From contig NC_044581.1 of the NCBI RefSeq assembly GCF_901933205.1, forward strand, positions 7,674,001 through 7,738,000: a stretch of DNA of 64,000 nucleotides, given 5' to 3'. This document shows, one piece after another, positions 1 to 9,838 of this stretch (positions are counted from its first letter, which is position 1; each line of letters begins with the position of its first letter). The position numbers and the translations under genes are program-made. The DNA is from Camarhynchus parvulus (lineage: Eukaryota; Chordata; Aves; Passeriformes; Thraupidae). Under the pieces are notes generated by a model. It worked only from the letters and a program-made list of their open reading frames with translations, did not search any database and was not told the origin of the DNA.

Positions 1-216
1 TTAATGAGGCGTGAAGAAATTAACCTCCATCCTTACAGCACTGAAATGAGGGACAATAAATTTGTGCAAAGCCACATCCCTTGGCTGCTGGAGCATCTCC
101 AACTGCTCCCAAACCAATGCAGCCAGAGCTGGCATTCCACCATGCCAGGGGTGGGAATTGGGGGTGTTGGGGTGGAGAATCTTGGCTCACATGTCCCTTG
201 CCCCTGGGTGTGCCAG

Positions 217-330
217 GGCCCGGTGACGCTGGAGGAGAGCGTGCAGGGCGTCCTGAAGCTGCTGGCCCAGCTCTCAGCCACCAACAACGGCACCTTCTGG
301 GACTGGAGAGGGCAGAGGCTGCCCTGGTGA
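217..330 (+). CDS. Last exon of a short-chain dehydrogenase/reductase (C-factor/sniffer-like), partial
   Basis: A pyrimidine-rich stretch ending in CAG at 214-216 is followed by 37 codons and a TGA stop at 328-330. The peptide contains a helix-like stretch (TLEESVQGVLKLLAQLS) and ends GTFWDWRGQRLPW. This is the typical C-terminus of the C-factor/sniffer group of classical SDRs, in which an 'EESV..M/LL..L' helix is followed by 'G.F.DW.G...PW'. The Rossmann fold and the YxxxK active site would lie in upstream exons outside the window, so catalytic function cannot be judged here. The assignment rests on remembered family C-termini only. The gene reads toward IL34, so the two would be convergent. 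Substrate is unknown; members are NADP-dependent carbonyl reductases. Confidence 0.6.
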   Translation, partial: GPVTLEESVQGVLKLLAQLSATNNGTFWDWRGQRLPW

Positions 331-1558
331 GAGCAGCATCTGCCCACCAAGCTTAAATAATTAATTAAAGTGAATTAATTGCCATTTCCAGGCTCACTCT
401 GATTCGGGCAGGGAGGGGTGCAGGAGGGGCCAGGAGAAGCCCCTGGCTATCCTCACTCCAGGGCCACAGGCCATACTGCTTATGGGGACATCCCAGAGAG
501 CCCCCAAACTCAGCCCCTGTCCTGCTGAGCCTGCCCACCCCAAAACCAGCTGGCCCTTCCATGCCCACCCCAAAGATGCTGCCAGGCGTTCTTGCTGGTT
601 CAAGGCCAGCAAAGGTTCTTCCTGTTCCAGCAGCTGGGGGTTTCACAGCAGGACATCTCCCAAGTCTCAGCACATGCCTAAAGACATTTTTTGAGACCTG
701 GGCAGGGCGTCCTGGGCTGACCTTCCCTGAATCCATCCCTCATGGTACACCAGGAGGTACTGTCAACAGGCTCCCATTCTCAATCCTGTGAGTGCTTTCC
801 TGTAGAGGCTCTCAGCTGTCATTTTGTCCATCTTTTCTCAAAAGAGGGATCAGAAGAAAACACACAATATCTCAAGTGGGCTGGACACAGAGCCCATTGC
901 TGTGGGGATGCTCTGGGAAGCTTGGCAGGGGTCATTCTGCAGGCACAGCTTCAGGTTCCCCGCGGTGGAGGAGGATGAAGGATCATTCCCACGTTTGACA
1001 TGAGGGAGTGGGAGCTTGGGGCTCAGCCCCAGGTGGCTCCCGGGACCACACAGGGACTCAGCTAAAGCCAGCAGGGATGGGACAGAGGGTCCCTCTAGTT
1101 AAAGCTCTTATCAAGCAGTGGATCTACTGGTGGTTTTATATGAGCTCTGTGGGCTTTATATGAGCTCTGTGTGGGCTTCATATAAATAGGAATCATCACT
1201 AGGCATGAAGGGAGGAGGAAAAGGAGGAGGAGGAGGAGAAGGAAGACGTTCCTCCACTCATGCTGCAGTGCCCATTGACTCATGAGCTGAAGCCATGAAT
1301 ACACCAATTAAGGTCTCTAATAGCTGATGAAGGTAATTAACTAAGCTGTGAAAGGGGGAGGCAGCCAGGCAGCCCCAGGGCCTCCAGTGTGCCACCACCA
1401 AGCACAACAAACAAATCCAGATGTTTCCTTGCTGGGGAAGCAGCCGGGCTGACTGGCAGGGGTCCCTTTGTCAGAGCGAGTCCCCCACAGCAGTGAGGGA
1501 GGTGCTGACACCCCAAAAGAGGAGGCAGTGGAGGCAGTGGGGTTCTCTTTGCTGGTCC
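331..1558. other. Intergenic stretch between the SDR exon and IL34
   Basis: No exon-like reading frame is visible. It holds a two-copy 20-bp tandem repeat (about 1135-1171, unit TTTATATGAGCTCTGTG plus 3 bases) and a GGA-rich purine tract (about 1209-1247). The longer open frames lack splice context or recognisable protein sequence and I treat them as chance. Confidence 0.6.
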
Positions 1559-1564
1559 TTTATT
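1559..1564 (-). other. IL34: Candidate IL34 polyadenylation signal
   Basis: AATAAA on the minus strand, about 430 bp beyond the IL34 stop codon at 1997-1999. This would give a 3' UTR of about 0.45 kb. It is the first canonical hexamer I see downstream; usage is inferred. Confidence 0.45.
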
Positions 1565-1996
1565 TCGGGTAAGGCTGGAGGCTCCCAGGACCCAGTCAGA
1601 AGCTGAGCTGCAATGCTACAGAATTAACTGGTGTTTAATCAAAGCTGAGGAAAAGATACAAATGGAGAGAAACAGGGTGATGCCCTCACCTGCCCTGTGG
1701 GCAGGGAGGGCTTGTGTCCCCCCAACAGCTGCCTGCCACAGGGGGCTGTGTCTGAGCCCACACCCATGCGAAGGGTGGCAGACATTTCGGATGGACGAGA
1801 TCCCACAGCCATAAACAGTCCCACAGCTCTGGAAACGGTTGTGTTTGGTCCTGGAAGGAGTGGCATTTGTCCCACCTTTGCAGCTTCCTTGGGAACCCAC
1901 CATGGGGCTCTGGGAGGAGCAGAGCAGAGGCAGCATCCAAGGCTCCAGGGCAAGGAGGTGTCCAGTGAGGGGTGGAGTGAGGCGTCTTCCACAGTG

Positions 1997-4900
1997 TTAG
2001 GTGGATTCCCACCGACCTGAACAGAGGGAACAGGTTCCATGGTGTGGGACAGGGCGCCCCTGTGTGGCACCTGCGTTCCCCGAGGTCGAGCCCCCACACC
2101 CTGACCCCCAACTCACAGGGCACCCCGTAGAGCATCCTCATGACCTTGAGGCAGTTGTCCAGCAGTGCCTTGGGGCGCACAGCCTTGCTCCGGCTCTCAG
2201 CGCCCGCGCTGTGGATCAGCTTCACCAGGTCGGCCACCACAGTTTCCACGTCTGTCTGCAGTGACAGATCACCAGGATGTCACCAAGGTCCCCCAGGGGA
2301 CAGCAGGGTGCAAAAGGATACAGCTGTTGCATTGGCCGGGAATCGAACCCGGGCCTCCCGCGTGGCAGGCGAGAATTCTACCACTGAACCACCAATGCCA
2401 GATGTGCGCAACTCCCCAGCCCTCCCCCACACTCCCAAACCCGGCGGGCCGGATGGGAGCACCAGGGACAGGCCCTGCCACCCCTGAACACCCTCACTCA
2501 TCACCCCAGCACAGCTCTCAGAGCGCAGCTCCAGACCATGGCAGCGCCTCCTCCCGCTGCCTCCCAGCACCTGCAGCAAGGAGCCCATCACAACATCTAC
2601 ACCTTCTCAGCAGCCCTCACTCTTAACCCTCCCATGAACACAACACTGCAAAGCTCCCTTTCTCCACGGAGAGGCTGCACAGCCTGCCCCGTGCCACAGA
2701 ACAACCCAGCCACACTTCGGCTTCGCATTGGTGACCCAGCCGTGACAGGCCACCCACATCCAGCACACAAACACAGCCCCCTCTTGGGTGTGGCAGCACC
2801 CCCCAGACCCGAGCAGGCCTGCTTGCCCTGGGCCTCATTGTCACCGAGCCAAAGACCCTTGTCACTGCCACCAAAGCAGAAACCCTCACTGTCACTGAGC
2901 CATGCACCCCCTGTGCCACCAAGTCCCTGGGGATCACCAAAGCGCCCTGGCTTTCTTCCACCGACAATGACACTCCTGACATCTGCACAGGGGGAAAGAA
3001 GGATGTGCCAGAGAGGTGTGTAACTCCTCCAGGTATCCAGGGGAACCCCCATGGTCCCCCCAGAGACACAGGGTGCCAAAAAATGCAACTGTTGCATTGG
3101 CCGGGAATCGAACCCGGGCCTCCCGCGTGGCAGGCGAGAATTCTACCACTGAACCACCAATGCCAGATGTGCAGTAGGTCTGAACCCTCCCCACACGACC
3201 CCAAAATCCCAAATCCAGCAGAGTGGATGCAAGGAGGGCAGGCACTGCCGGCTGTGAGCACACCACACACACAGACACACACGGGGGGCTCCCCAGCACT
3301 CAGCTCTGATACCGACCGAGGCCCCAGCCCAGGGCAGCGCCTCTTCTGCTGCCCCACCAGTAAGGAGGGATTGTCAGCAGCCCCCACTGTTAACCCTCTC
3401 ATGACACAACCCAGCAAAGCTCGCTCTCTCCACGGAGGGGCTGCACAGCATGCCCGTGGCACACAACAACCCAGCCACACTTTGGCTTCGCATTGGTGAC
3501 CCAGCTGTGGCAGGCCACCCACATCCAGCTCCCAAACACCTCTGCCTTGGGGTGCAGCAGCACCTCCCAGCCACAAGCAACCCATAGCTGCATGGAGCCC
3601 AAGTCAGGTGGAGGGGCTGGGGGCTGCAGAGTTGAAAGTCAGGACACTGGGCTGCACTGATGAGGAACCAAACCCTGGCTTTTGAGGGGGAGCACAATAA
3701 TTGTCCCACTGAACCACATATGCCAGATGTGGAGCTGCCCACAGCCGCCATTTGCCTCCATGGCCTGGGCACCCTTGACACGAACCAGCCCCTCCCACTG
3801 CCCCTGAGCCCGGGACCTTCACTGCCATTGCCACAGCACCCTTTGCTGTCATTGAGCCAGTGTCCCTCCCTGCCACCCAGCCGAGCTGGTCATTCACCAA
3901 ACCATCCCCTCTTACTGCTCCCCGGTGCCACCGAGCCAAGGACGCTCACTGCAGGCAGAGCTGCTGCTGCCACCTGGGGCCTGAGCACCCACACAAACTG
4001 CAGAGTCGACCCCGAGGGAAGATGCAGAGGGAGCAACCTCAACAGAGATGCCCAAGGGAGCACCCACGGGAGGATCTCTGCACTCTACCATGGGCACCCT
4101 GGCAGCCGCACAAGGATAGCAGGGTGCAAAAGGATACAGCTGTTGCATTGGCCGGGAATCGAACCCGGGCCTCCCGCGTGGCAGGCGAGAATTCTACCAC
4201 TGAACCACCAATGCCAGATGTGCGCAACTCCCCAGCCCTCCCCCACACTCCCAAACCCGGCGGGCCGGATGGGAGCACCAGGGACAGGCCCTGCCACCCC
4301 TGAACACCCTCACTCATCACCCCAGCACAGCTCTCAGAGCGCAGCTCCAGACCATGGCAGCGCCTCCTCCCGCTGCCTCCCAGCACCTGCAGCAAGGAGC
4401 CCATCACAACATCTACACCTTCTCAGCAGCCCTCACTCTTAACCCTCCCATGAACACAACACTGCAAAGCTCCCTTTCTCCACGGAGAGGCTGCACAACC
4501 TGCCCCGTGCCACAGAACAACCCAGCCACACTTCGGCTTCGCATTGGTGACCCAGCCGTGACAGGCCACCCACATCCAGCACACAAACACAACTGTCTCG
4601 GGGTGCAGCAGCTCCATCGAGGCAGCAGAAGTTTAGGCAGAGAGACAGAACCGTCACCGGGAAAACAGGGACGAACTCCTGGGCACCTTCTGCCTGATCC
4701 CCCGAAACCTGCGGCCCTGGAGGTGCCACTCCCTGACGGGGAGCGGCGTACGTGACAGTCCCGTTCTCCCCTGCCCAGGTCAGCAGGAGGGATGGGTTGA
4801 AGGCAAGAAAAAGGATATAGCTGTTGCATTGGCCGGGAATCGAACCCGGGCCTCCCGCGTGGCAGGCGAGAATTCTACCACTGAACCACCAATGCCAGAT

Positions 4901-5957
4901 GTGCAGTGTGGTTGAGGCACTGCCCCACGGCCCAGCACCCCAGCCCCAATTTCTGTCCTTGCACTCTGTTCCTGTCAGCCCTCATAGATCCCACACGCAG
5001 GGAAAACCTCCATGCCCGTGTTGTCCCTTCCTGGGGGGCTCGTGCGTGTCCTCCCAACACAGGAGCACGAGACGTGGGGTGCCAGGGGGAATCCTCACCT
5101 GCCTGTACTTGCTGTACTCCTTGCCCAGGGCATCAAAGAGCTGGCAGAGCTCCTGGGTGTACTTCCAGGATGGGTGCTTCTCTGGCAGCACCTCACGGAT
5201 CCGCAGCACGGCCTGGGAGCTGACATGGAACCAGAGGTACCGCAGAGCTGCCTCTGACACCGTCCCGTTGCGCTGGAGGGCAAGAGGGTGAGAGCCGTGC
5301 AGCCCCCGTGGGTCCCTGGAGCGCTCCCATCATGGGACTCTCCCCTGCCACCCTCTTACCAGGCGGGTGATGTTGGATGGCCTCAGCACCTCTTCGTATT
5401 GGACCTGGACTGTGTAGTCGATGGGAAAGTAATGTTTCTGGAAAGGCAAGGAAGAGCATGGGGGCTGGCAAGGGGCAAAGTAAGGGCACACCCTTGCCAG
5501 CCTTATGACACCAGGGAGCTGGTGCAAAAGCCCTTTGATGTGGTCAGCCCCCAGCAGAAGTAGTCCTGGGCACAATTTGGCATAAATCGTCCCTGGTAAA
5601 AAACACAGCACCCAGCCACTGTAGAGCATTGGGTGCTGCCCCCCACCCATGAACCCCCTGGAGCAAATTGGGGCCCTGCAATGCCAGGTGTCCCCCCACC
5701 TCCCAAAGCTGGGGTTACCATGTACTGCAGGCGCATCTCATACTGCAGCTTGTCCTGGAGCAGGCGGGTGAGCTCACATTCGCTCGGCGCTGCAGCCTCC
5801 AGCCCCAGCACAGCCAGGACACCTGGGCAGCCAAAGCCAGTGGCATCAGCCCCCTCAGGGACACCCACTGAGGGCACTTCTGAGGCCACCCCCCCGTCCC
5901 CCAGCTGTACTCACATAGGACGGCAGCGTAGCCCTGCTGCATGTTGATGGTGGCCAT
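1997..5957 (-). CDS. IL34: Interleukin-34, complete coding sequence in 6 exons
   Basis: IL34 is a secreted helical cytokine that, with CSF1, binds CSF1R and supports macrophages, microglia and Langerhans cells. Coding exons in order: 5915-5957, 5719-5822, 5360-5437, 5099-5272, 2117-2255, 1997-2016; all junctions are GT-AG and phases match. The product is 185 aa from the ATG at 5957, or 180 aa from the in-frame ATG at 5942. I favour 5942: it has A at -3, and the residues that follow (MQQGYAAVLCVLAVLGLEAA) form a compact signal peptide. Family hallmarks are DKLQYEMRLQYM, KHYFPIDYTVQVQYEEV, HPSWKY and VRPKALLDNCLKVM. Sequons NIT and NGT are visible. The last exon adds only RWEST after a junction Cys, so the long C-terminal tail of the 242-aa human protein is absent. 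Intron 4 (2256-5098) contains a tRNA-Gly cluster. Any 5' non-coding exon is unplaced. Confidence 0.95.
2302..2775. repeat. 474-bp duplicated block, arm A (partner 4118-4591)
   Basis: Bases 2302-2775 match 4118-4591 at a constant offset of 1816; by eye I find one difference (G at 2682, A at 4498). The block contains tRNA-Gly copy 1 with its terminator plus about 380 bp of 5' flank. A third, older and partial copy of the flank, at roughly 85% identity, lies at about 3371-3540. Confidence 0.9.
2328..2398 (-). tRNA. tRNA-Gly (GCC), copy 1
   Basis: The 71-nt minus-strand sequence starts GCATTGGTGGTTCAGTGG (A box) and contains GGTTCGATTCC (B box), a GCC anticodon in the CTGCCACGC loop, and closing GCATTGG/CCAATGC acceptor arms. 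No intron. A Pol III T4 terminator (AAAA at 2312-2315 on the plus strand) lies 12 bp past the end. It sits in IL34 intron 4, same strand as the host, and lies inside the 474-bp duplicated block. Confidence 0.97.
3093..3163 (-). tRNA. tRNA-Gly (GCC), copy 2
   Basis: Identical over 71 nt to the other three intact copies, with intact A and B boxes, acceptor stem and GCC anticodon. A T6 terminator (A run at 3078-3083 on the plus strand) follows. The immediate 5' flank (CAGATGTG on the plus strand) is shared with all copies, but more distant flanks differ from copies 1 and 3, indicating an older duplicate. Confidence 0.97.
3371..3540. repeat. Diverged third copy of the tRNA-flank repeat
   Basis: This segment aligns with the distal part of the two 474-bp arms (about 2608-2775 and 4424-4591). 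It shares TCTCCACGGAG, AACAACCCAGCCACACTT and CTTCGCATTGGTGACCCAG, with many substitutions. It shows the array grew by repeated unit duplication. Confidence 0.75.
3653..3723 (-). pseudogene. Decayed tRNA-Gly copy
   Basis: This stretch aligns end to end with the 71-nt tRNA-Gly genes: the 3' acceptor/T-arm remnant (GCACTG...GGAACC.AACCC) and the 5' end (CACTGAACCAC.TATGC on the plus strand) are still readable, and the CAGATGTG flank is kept. The anticodon arm is destroyed, the B box is mutated, and there is no T4 run just downstream. It is a fifth, dead unit of the same array. Confidence 0.8.
4118..4591. repeat. 474-bp duplicated block, arm B (partner 2302-2775)
   Basis: Near-identical partner of arm A, in direct orientation, carrying tRNA-Gly copy 3. 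Similarity stops abruptly at both ends: after 4591/2775 the sequences diverge at once, as do the bases before 4118/2302. Confidence 0.9.
4144..4214 (-). tRNA. tRNA-Gly (GCC), copy 3
   Basis: 71 nt identical to copy 1, with the same T4 terminator (plus-strand A run 4128-4131). It lies in the second arm of the 474-bp duplication, exactly 1816 bp from copy 1. Confidence 0.97.
4825..4895 (-). tRNA. tRNA-Gly (GCC), copy 4
   Basis: 71 nt identical to the others, intact A and B boxes, T5 terminator (plus-strand A run 4808-4812). It is the copy nearest IL34 exon 4 (5099-5272), only about 200 bp from the donor site of IL34 intron 4. Confidence 0.97.
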
Positions 5958-6779
5958 CAGTGGAGCCCCAGGCTGTGCCTACATGGCTGGGGCTCACCGG
6001 GAGCCTCCAGGGCAGTGGCGTGGATGGTGTGGGGACAAGGGACAGGTGTAGGCTCCGGGCACTGGCTGCTCTCCGGTAGCCGCGGGCAGTTGTTCCCTGC
6101 CATGGATGGGGGGTTAGTCCCCCTTCCTGGCAGTCCCCGCTGGCTTCTCCTCTCCAGCTGGTGGCAGGGAGGCAGCAGGTCCGGGGCCGTCACAGGGTGT
6201 TGGCAGGGATGTGTTTGCAAGGGTGCAGGAGCACCCCCAGACTGCAAGAGGGAATCTGGGGGAAGAGAGCCCCGGCTGCAGCCCCAGGGCAGGCAGGGGC
6301 CCAGGCTGCAGCCCCCAGGCAGGACATCCGCTCCGAGCCCCGGGGGCCACGGGGAAGGGACAGCCCCGCGTGAGCCTCGGGTGGCCGTGGAGCCGTGTAT
6401 GTCTCCGTCCCGCTTGGGGCAGGGCTACCAGGGCTTCCCTGATGACACCCTCAGGGGATTTCCAGGGAAGGAGGGGGAACAATCCAGCCCCGTTATCCCA
6501 GAGGTGACTGTCCGGCCTCAGCCGAGGAACGCTGGGGGACCGGGCTGGTGAAATGGCCAAGCCACCGCATGCTGGGACCCCGCACAGGGGTGTCATGTCC
6601 CTACAGCCCTGCGAAGGGGGCTCTGCCATGCCCCCGCGCTGTGGAAGGAGACCATAGCATGTCCTCGTGCCACATGTCCCACAGCGTGTCCCCTTGCGAA
6701 GGAGGGTGTGTTGTGTCCATGTGCTGTCCATCCCAGCACAGAAGTGGCCCCATCCGCGTCCCCACGCCACGTCCCGGGG
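5958..6779. other. Region just upstream of the IL34 signal-peptide exon
   Basis: Moderately GC-rich, no recognisable exon. A 5' UTR exon for IL34 may lie here or in the CpG island beyond, but I cannot place it. Confidence 0.4.
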
Positions 6780-7260
6780 CCAGGGGGCCACGCTGTGTCC
6801 CCACGCGATGCCATGTCCCGAGGGAAAGCAGCCGTGCCCTGTACCGTGCCGTGCCCCCGCGCGAAGGCGCCGTGCGGTGTCCCAGCGCAGAGTGCCACCC
6901 ACAATCCCCAGTGCCGTGTCCCTGCCGCGCGTCCCCAGGCAGACGCGGCCGGCTCGCGGGGTGCGTGTGCCCCGTGCCCGTCCCCAAGCGGGGCCGTGCC
7001 TGCCCGGCCGCCCCCCGCGCCCCCCGCGCGCGGCTCCGCGGACCCACCTGGCGCGGGACGCGTCCACCCGCGGGCGGCGGCGGCGGCGGGGCCGTGCCCG
7101 CGCTTCCCGGGAGGCGGGCGGGGGGCGGCGGCGCGGGGAGCGGGCGGGGCGGCGGCCGGGGCCGGGCGGGGAGCGGGGACCGAGCGACCGCCCCGCACGG
7201 CCCGGGGAGAGTCCGGCCCCGCTCCGCCGCGGGCGCTCCGCCAGCCCAGCCGGGGGGGTG
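6780..7260. promoter_or_regulatory. CpG island, candidate IL34 promoter
   Basis: Very CpG-dense, peaking at about 7000-7250 with long GGCGGCGG and GGGGCGGG runs (Sp1-like). It is the only strong island between the IL34 first coding exon and the SF3B3 3' end, so it is the natural candidate for the IL34 transcription start on the minus strand. No coding exon is evident; the long frames across it are composition artefacts. Confidence 0.5.
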
Positions 7261-7261
7261 T

Positions 7262-7640
7262 CCTCAGGGTACGCAGGTAGCCCAGGCTGGGGTGTCCCCA
7301 GCGTGCTTGGCTACCCTCGTGGGTATCTCCCCGCTCCTCGGGGTGCTTTGCTGCCCCAGCTGGGTGTCCCCCGGGTACTCGGCTCCGCCAGCTGGGTGTC
7401 CCCAGCGTGCTTGGCTGACCCTCGAGAGTATCTCCCCCTGTTCCACGCAGGTGTCCCCGGGATGCTCAGCTGCTCGGTTCACCTGGCCAAGGTACCCCCA
7501 GTGTGCTCAGCTCATCCAGCTGAGCTTCCCCAGGGTATTTGGCTCATCCTGCTGGGTCCCTCCCTGCTCCTCGGGGTACTTTGCTGCACCACACCCTGCG
7601 TGCTGGTCTATGGTGAATGCCTCCTCCACTCCTTAGGGTG
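7262..7640. repeat. Degenerate minisatellite
   Basis: Imperfect repeats built around CAGCTGGGTGTCCCC, GGGTACTCGGCT and CTCCTCGGGGT, with units of roughly 35-60 bp. They keep open frames on both strands, giving false protein-like translations. It directly abuts the CpG island. Confidence 0.7.
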
Positions 7641-9830
7641 CTGAGCCGTCCCTGCAGGGTGTCCACCCAACCCAGTCAGGTGCCACATAGCCCCTGGGGT
7701 GCCCAGCTGACTACTCTGCACAGCCCTAGGCTCCCCTGGGTGCTCTCCTCTGCCAGCACTGGCACCTCCAGGGTGCTGGGCTTTCCTGGCAGGGTGACCC
7801 AGGACACTTTCTGGGCTGAGCACCCATGGCCACCTTTTGGGGCGATCGAAGTGGGAGTCAGCCCAGTGCCTTCCAGGATGTGCCCGGGGAAGGGCTGCAC
7901 TGCAGCACTAATCTCTGAGGTATTCTAAGCTGGCTCCAGGCCAGCAGGACTCTGCTCCCTCTGACCCAAGCCCACATCATCCTCTCAGGATGCTTCAGGG
8001 CTGAGCTCCTGCCAGAAGCAGGGGCCAAGGGACGTGGGACATTGTCCTCCCCCCCATCATCCTGAAGCGCCCGTTGGAAGAGCCACTGTGTCTGTGCTCA
8101 GGGCTGCTGAGCATCCAAAGGGTCAGCAAGAAAATCGGCTATCAAAGAGTGGGTCAGTGCTCCCAGGGAAACGCGTGGGAAGGAATGCACTTCTGCCTGT
8201 GAGAGCGCACTGGGATTCCCCTGGCATGCAGTCAGGGCCACTGCCGTGCTCCTGCCAAGCTTCCCCTGGCCCTGGCCAGTCTCAGGCACGGCCCTTGCCT
8301 CCCTCGCCGCACTCGTCGGGGCCAAGATGCTCAGCTCTGAGCAGGGAAGGAGCCGCTCCAGCTCCTCACTCAGGTGTCCGCAGGGATTTTGCCCGCAGCT
8401 GCTGCAGTCGCTGGAGGAAGCCATTTAACAGCATTCCCTGCCCACGTATTCATCAGCCTGGCAGCCGGGATGGGGCGAGGAAGAGAAGGGAGAGCGCGGA
8501 ACTGCGCAGCACCGTGCTGGGGGCGGTGTGCTCTCCCTGGCTGCTCCGTGGCTGGAAATCAGTGCTGGAAATCAGTGCTGGGATGAGCCCAAGGCAAACA
8601 GCTTCCCGTGCACAGCCCCGGGAGCTCTGCGCCCACACGGCGGCAGGACCCCGATCCCCTGCAGCTGCAGGAGGGAGCTCACTCTGAAACTTTCCTTGTC
8701 CCAGTGAAGGGGAGCTGGGGGCTCAGGCAGCTCCCCACAAGCCCCCAGCTCCTTATGGCTAGGAATGGGTCCCCCCCAGGCCTTGCCTTTTACTGGAGGC
8801 AGGTTATTTACCAGGCACAGCCGAGCAAGTAAAACCCTGTGCCTGGAACCAGTTTGGGAACATCTCGGGACACGCCCCCCCCCCCCTTAGCTTTCACTTT
8901 CAGGACACCAGCATGACAAATACCAAGGGCCACTGGAGCACTGCTGGAAGTGCCCTCTGATCCAAAGCATCACTCCCTCAGGGAGGACAGGGAGCCACTT
9001 TATGGCAAGCCAGAAGCTGGACCCCACTAAGCTCAGCTCCCCTTTGCCCCTTCCTTGATGCAGCCGCCCCCACTGAGGTCAGGAAAGGGAGCACAAAGCC
9101 CTTTGCTCTGCCAGCACGGGTGGGGCTGGCAGAGCCAAAGGGTGCAGTCCAGGGTTGTAAGCCCCTGCCAATGCAGGCCTGCGAGGTTGAAACAAGGCAG
9201 GAGGGGAGAGGAGGGTGCAAAGGACAGAGCAGGAGGGTGTGTTTGCCCTCACCCCACACAGTACGTGCACCAGAGAATGTGAAAGCTGTTCTAAGGAAAC
9301 ACAGGTATCAGGGGCCACCTAAGGGCCACCTGTCTCTCCAAGCCCAAGTGAGGAGCAGCATCCTTACCGGGATGTCACTGGCGATCACTGTCCCCACCCG
9401 CAGGAAGCAGGGAGTAACCCAGCAGAGCCAGGAAGCACTTGCTGCGAGGATACACTCCAACTGGGAGCCTCTGCAGCCAGTTACCAAGCCTCTGGGACAA
9501 GGACCTTTCCCCAGTCCTCCTGGCAGCCAGCTGCTCCTCCCAGGGCTGCAGCTGCTATGCTGGGCAACAATGTGCAGCCATGCTCTGGAACGGCTGCAAA
9601 AGTGACTCTTTCCTCTCTCCACAGCCTGCTTTGTGTGTGTCCCAGGGCAAACCAAGCAGCAGGGCACCAGCTCCAGGCAGGGCAGGGGGGCAGCGAGGGG
9701 CCTGCAGGAGCACAGGGGCTCAGGGTGTGCACATTTCTGAATTCCTCCTCCTCCCCTCCTGCTCCCACCAGGTCAGCAGCAGCTGCCACAAAGGAGAAGA
9801 GCCCCAGCGCCAGGGTAGTGAAAAAACAGG
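7641..9830. other. Intergenic stretch between IL34 promoter region and SF3B3 3' end
   Basis: No splice-supported or recognisable coding sequence. Contains a tandem 14-bp duplication (GGAAATCAGTGCTG, about 8551-8578) and a C13 tract near 8875. Frames of up to about 220 codons here have no family resemblance that I can see. Confidence 0.5.
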
Positions 9831-9832
9831 CT

Positions 9833-9838
9833 TTTATT
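9833..9838 (-). other. SF3B3: Candidate SF3B3 polyadenylation signal
   Basis: AATAAA on the minus strand, about 750 bp past the SF3B3 stop codon. Implies a 3' UTR reaching about 9.82 kb. Confidence 0.55.

Noticed and set aside
2165..4442. Repeated ORFs sharing a 'GIEPGPPAWQARILPLNHQCQM' type segment
   Set aside because: These are translations of the tRNA-Gly genes and their duplicated flanks, not a protein family.
2302..4591. CRISPR-like array
   Set aside because: Direct repeats are irregularly spaced, far too long, and explained by tRNA unit duplication in a vertebrate genome.
6548..7644. Overlapping 320-360-codon frames over the CpG island and minisatellite
   Set aside because: Open in several frames at once because stop codons are rare in GC-rich repeats; no splice or homology support.
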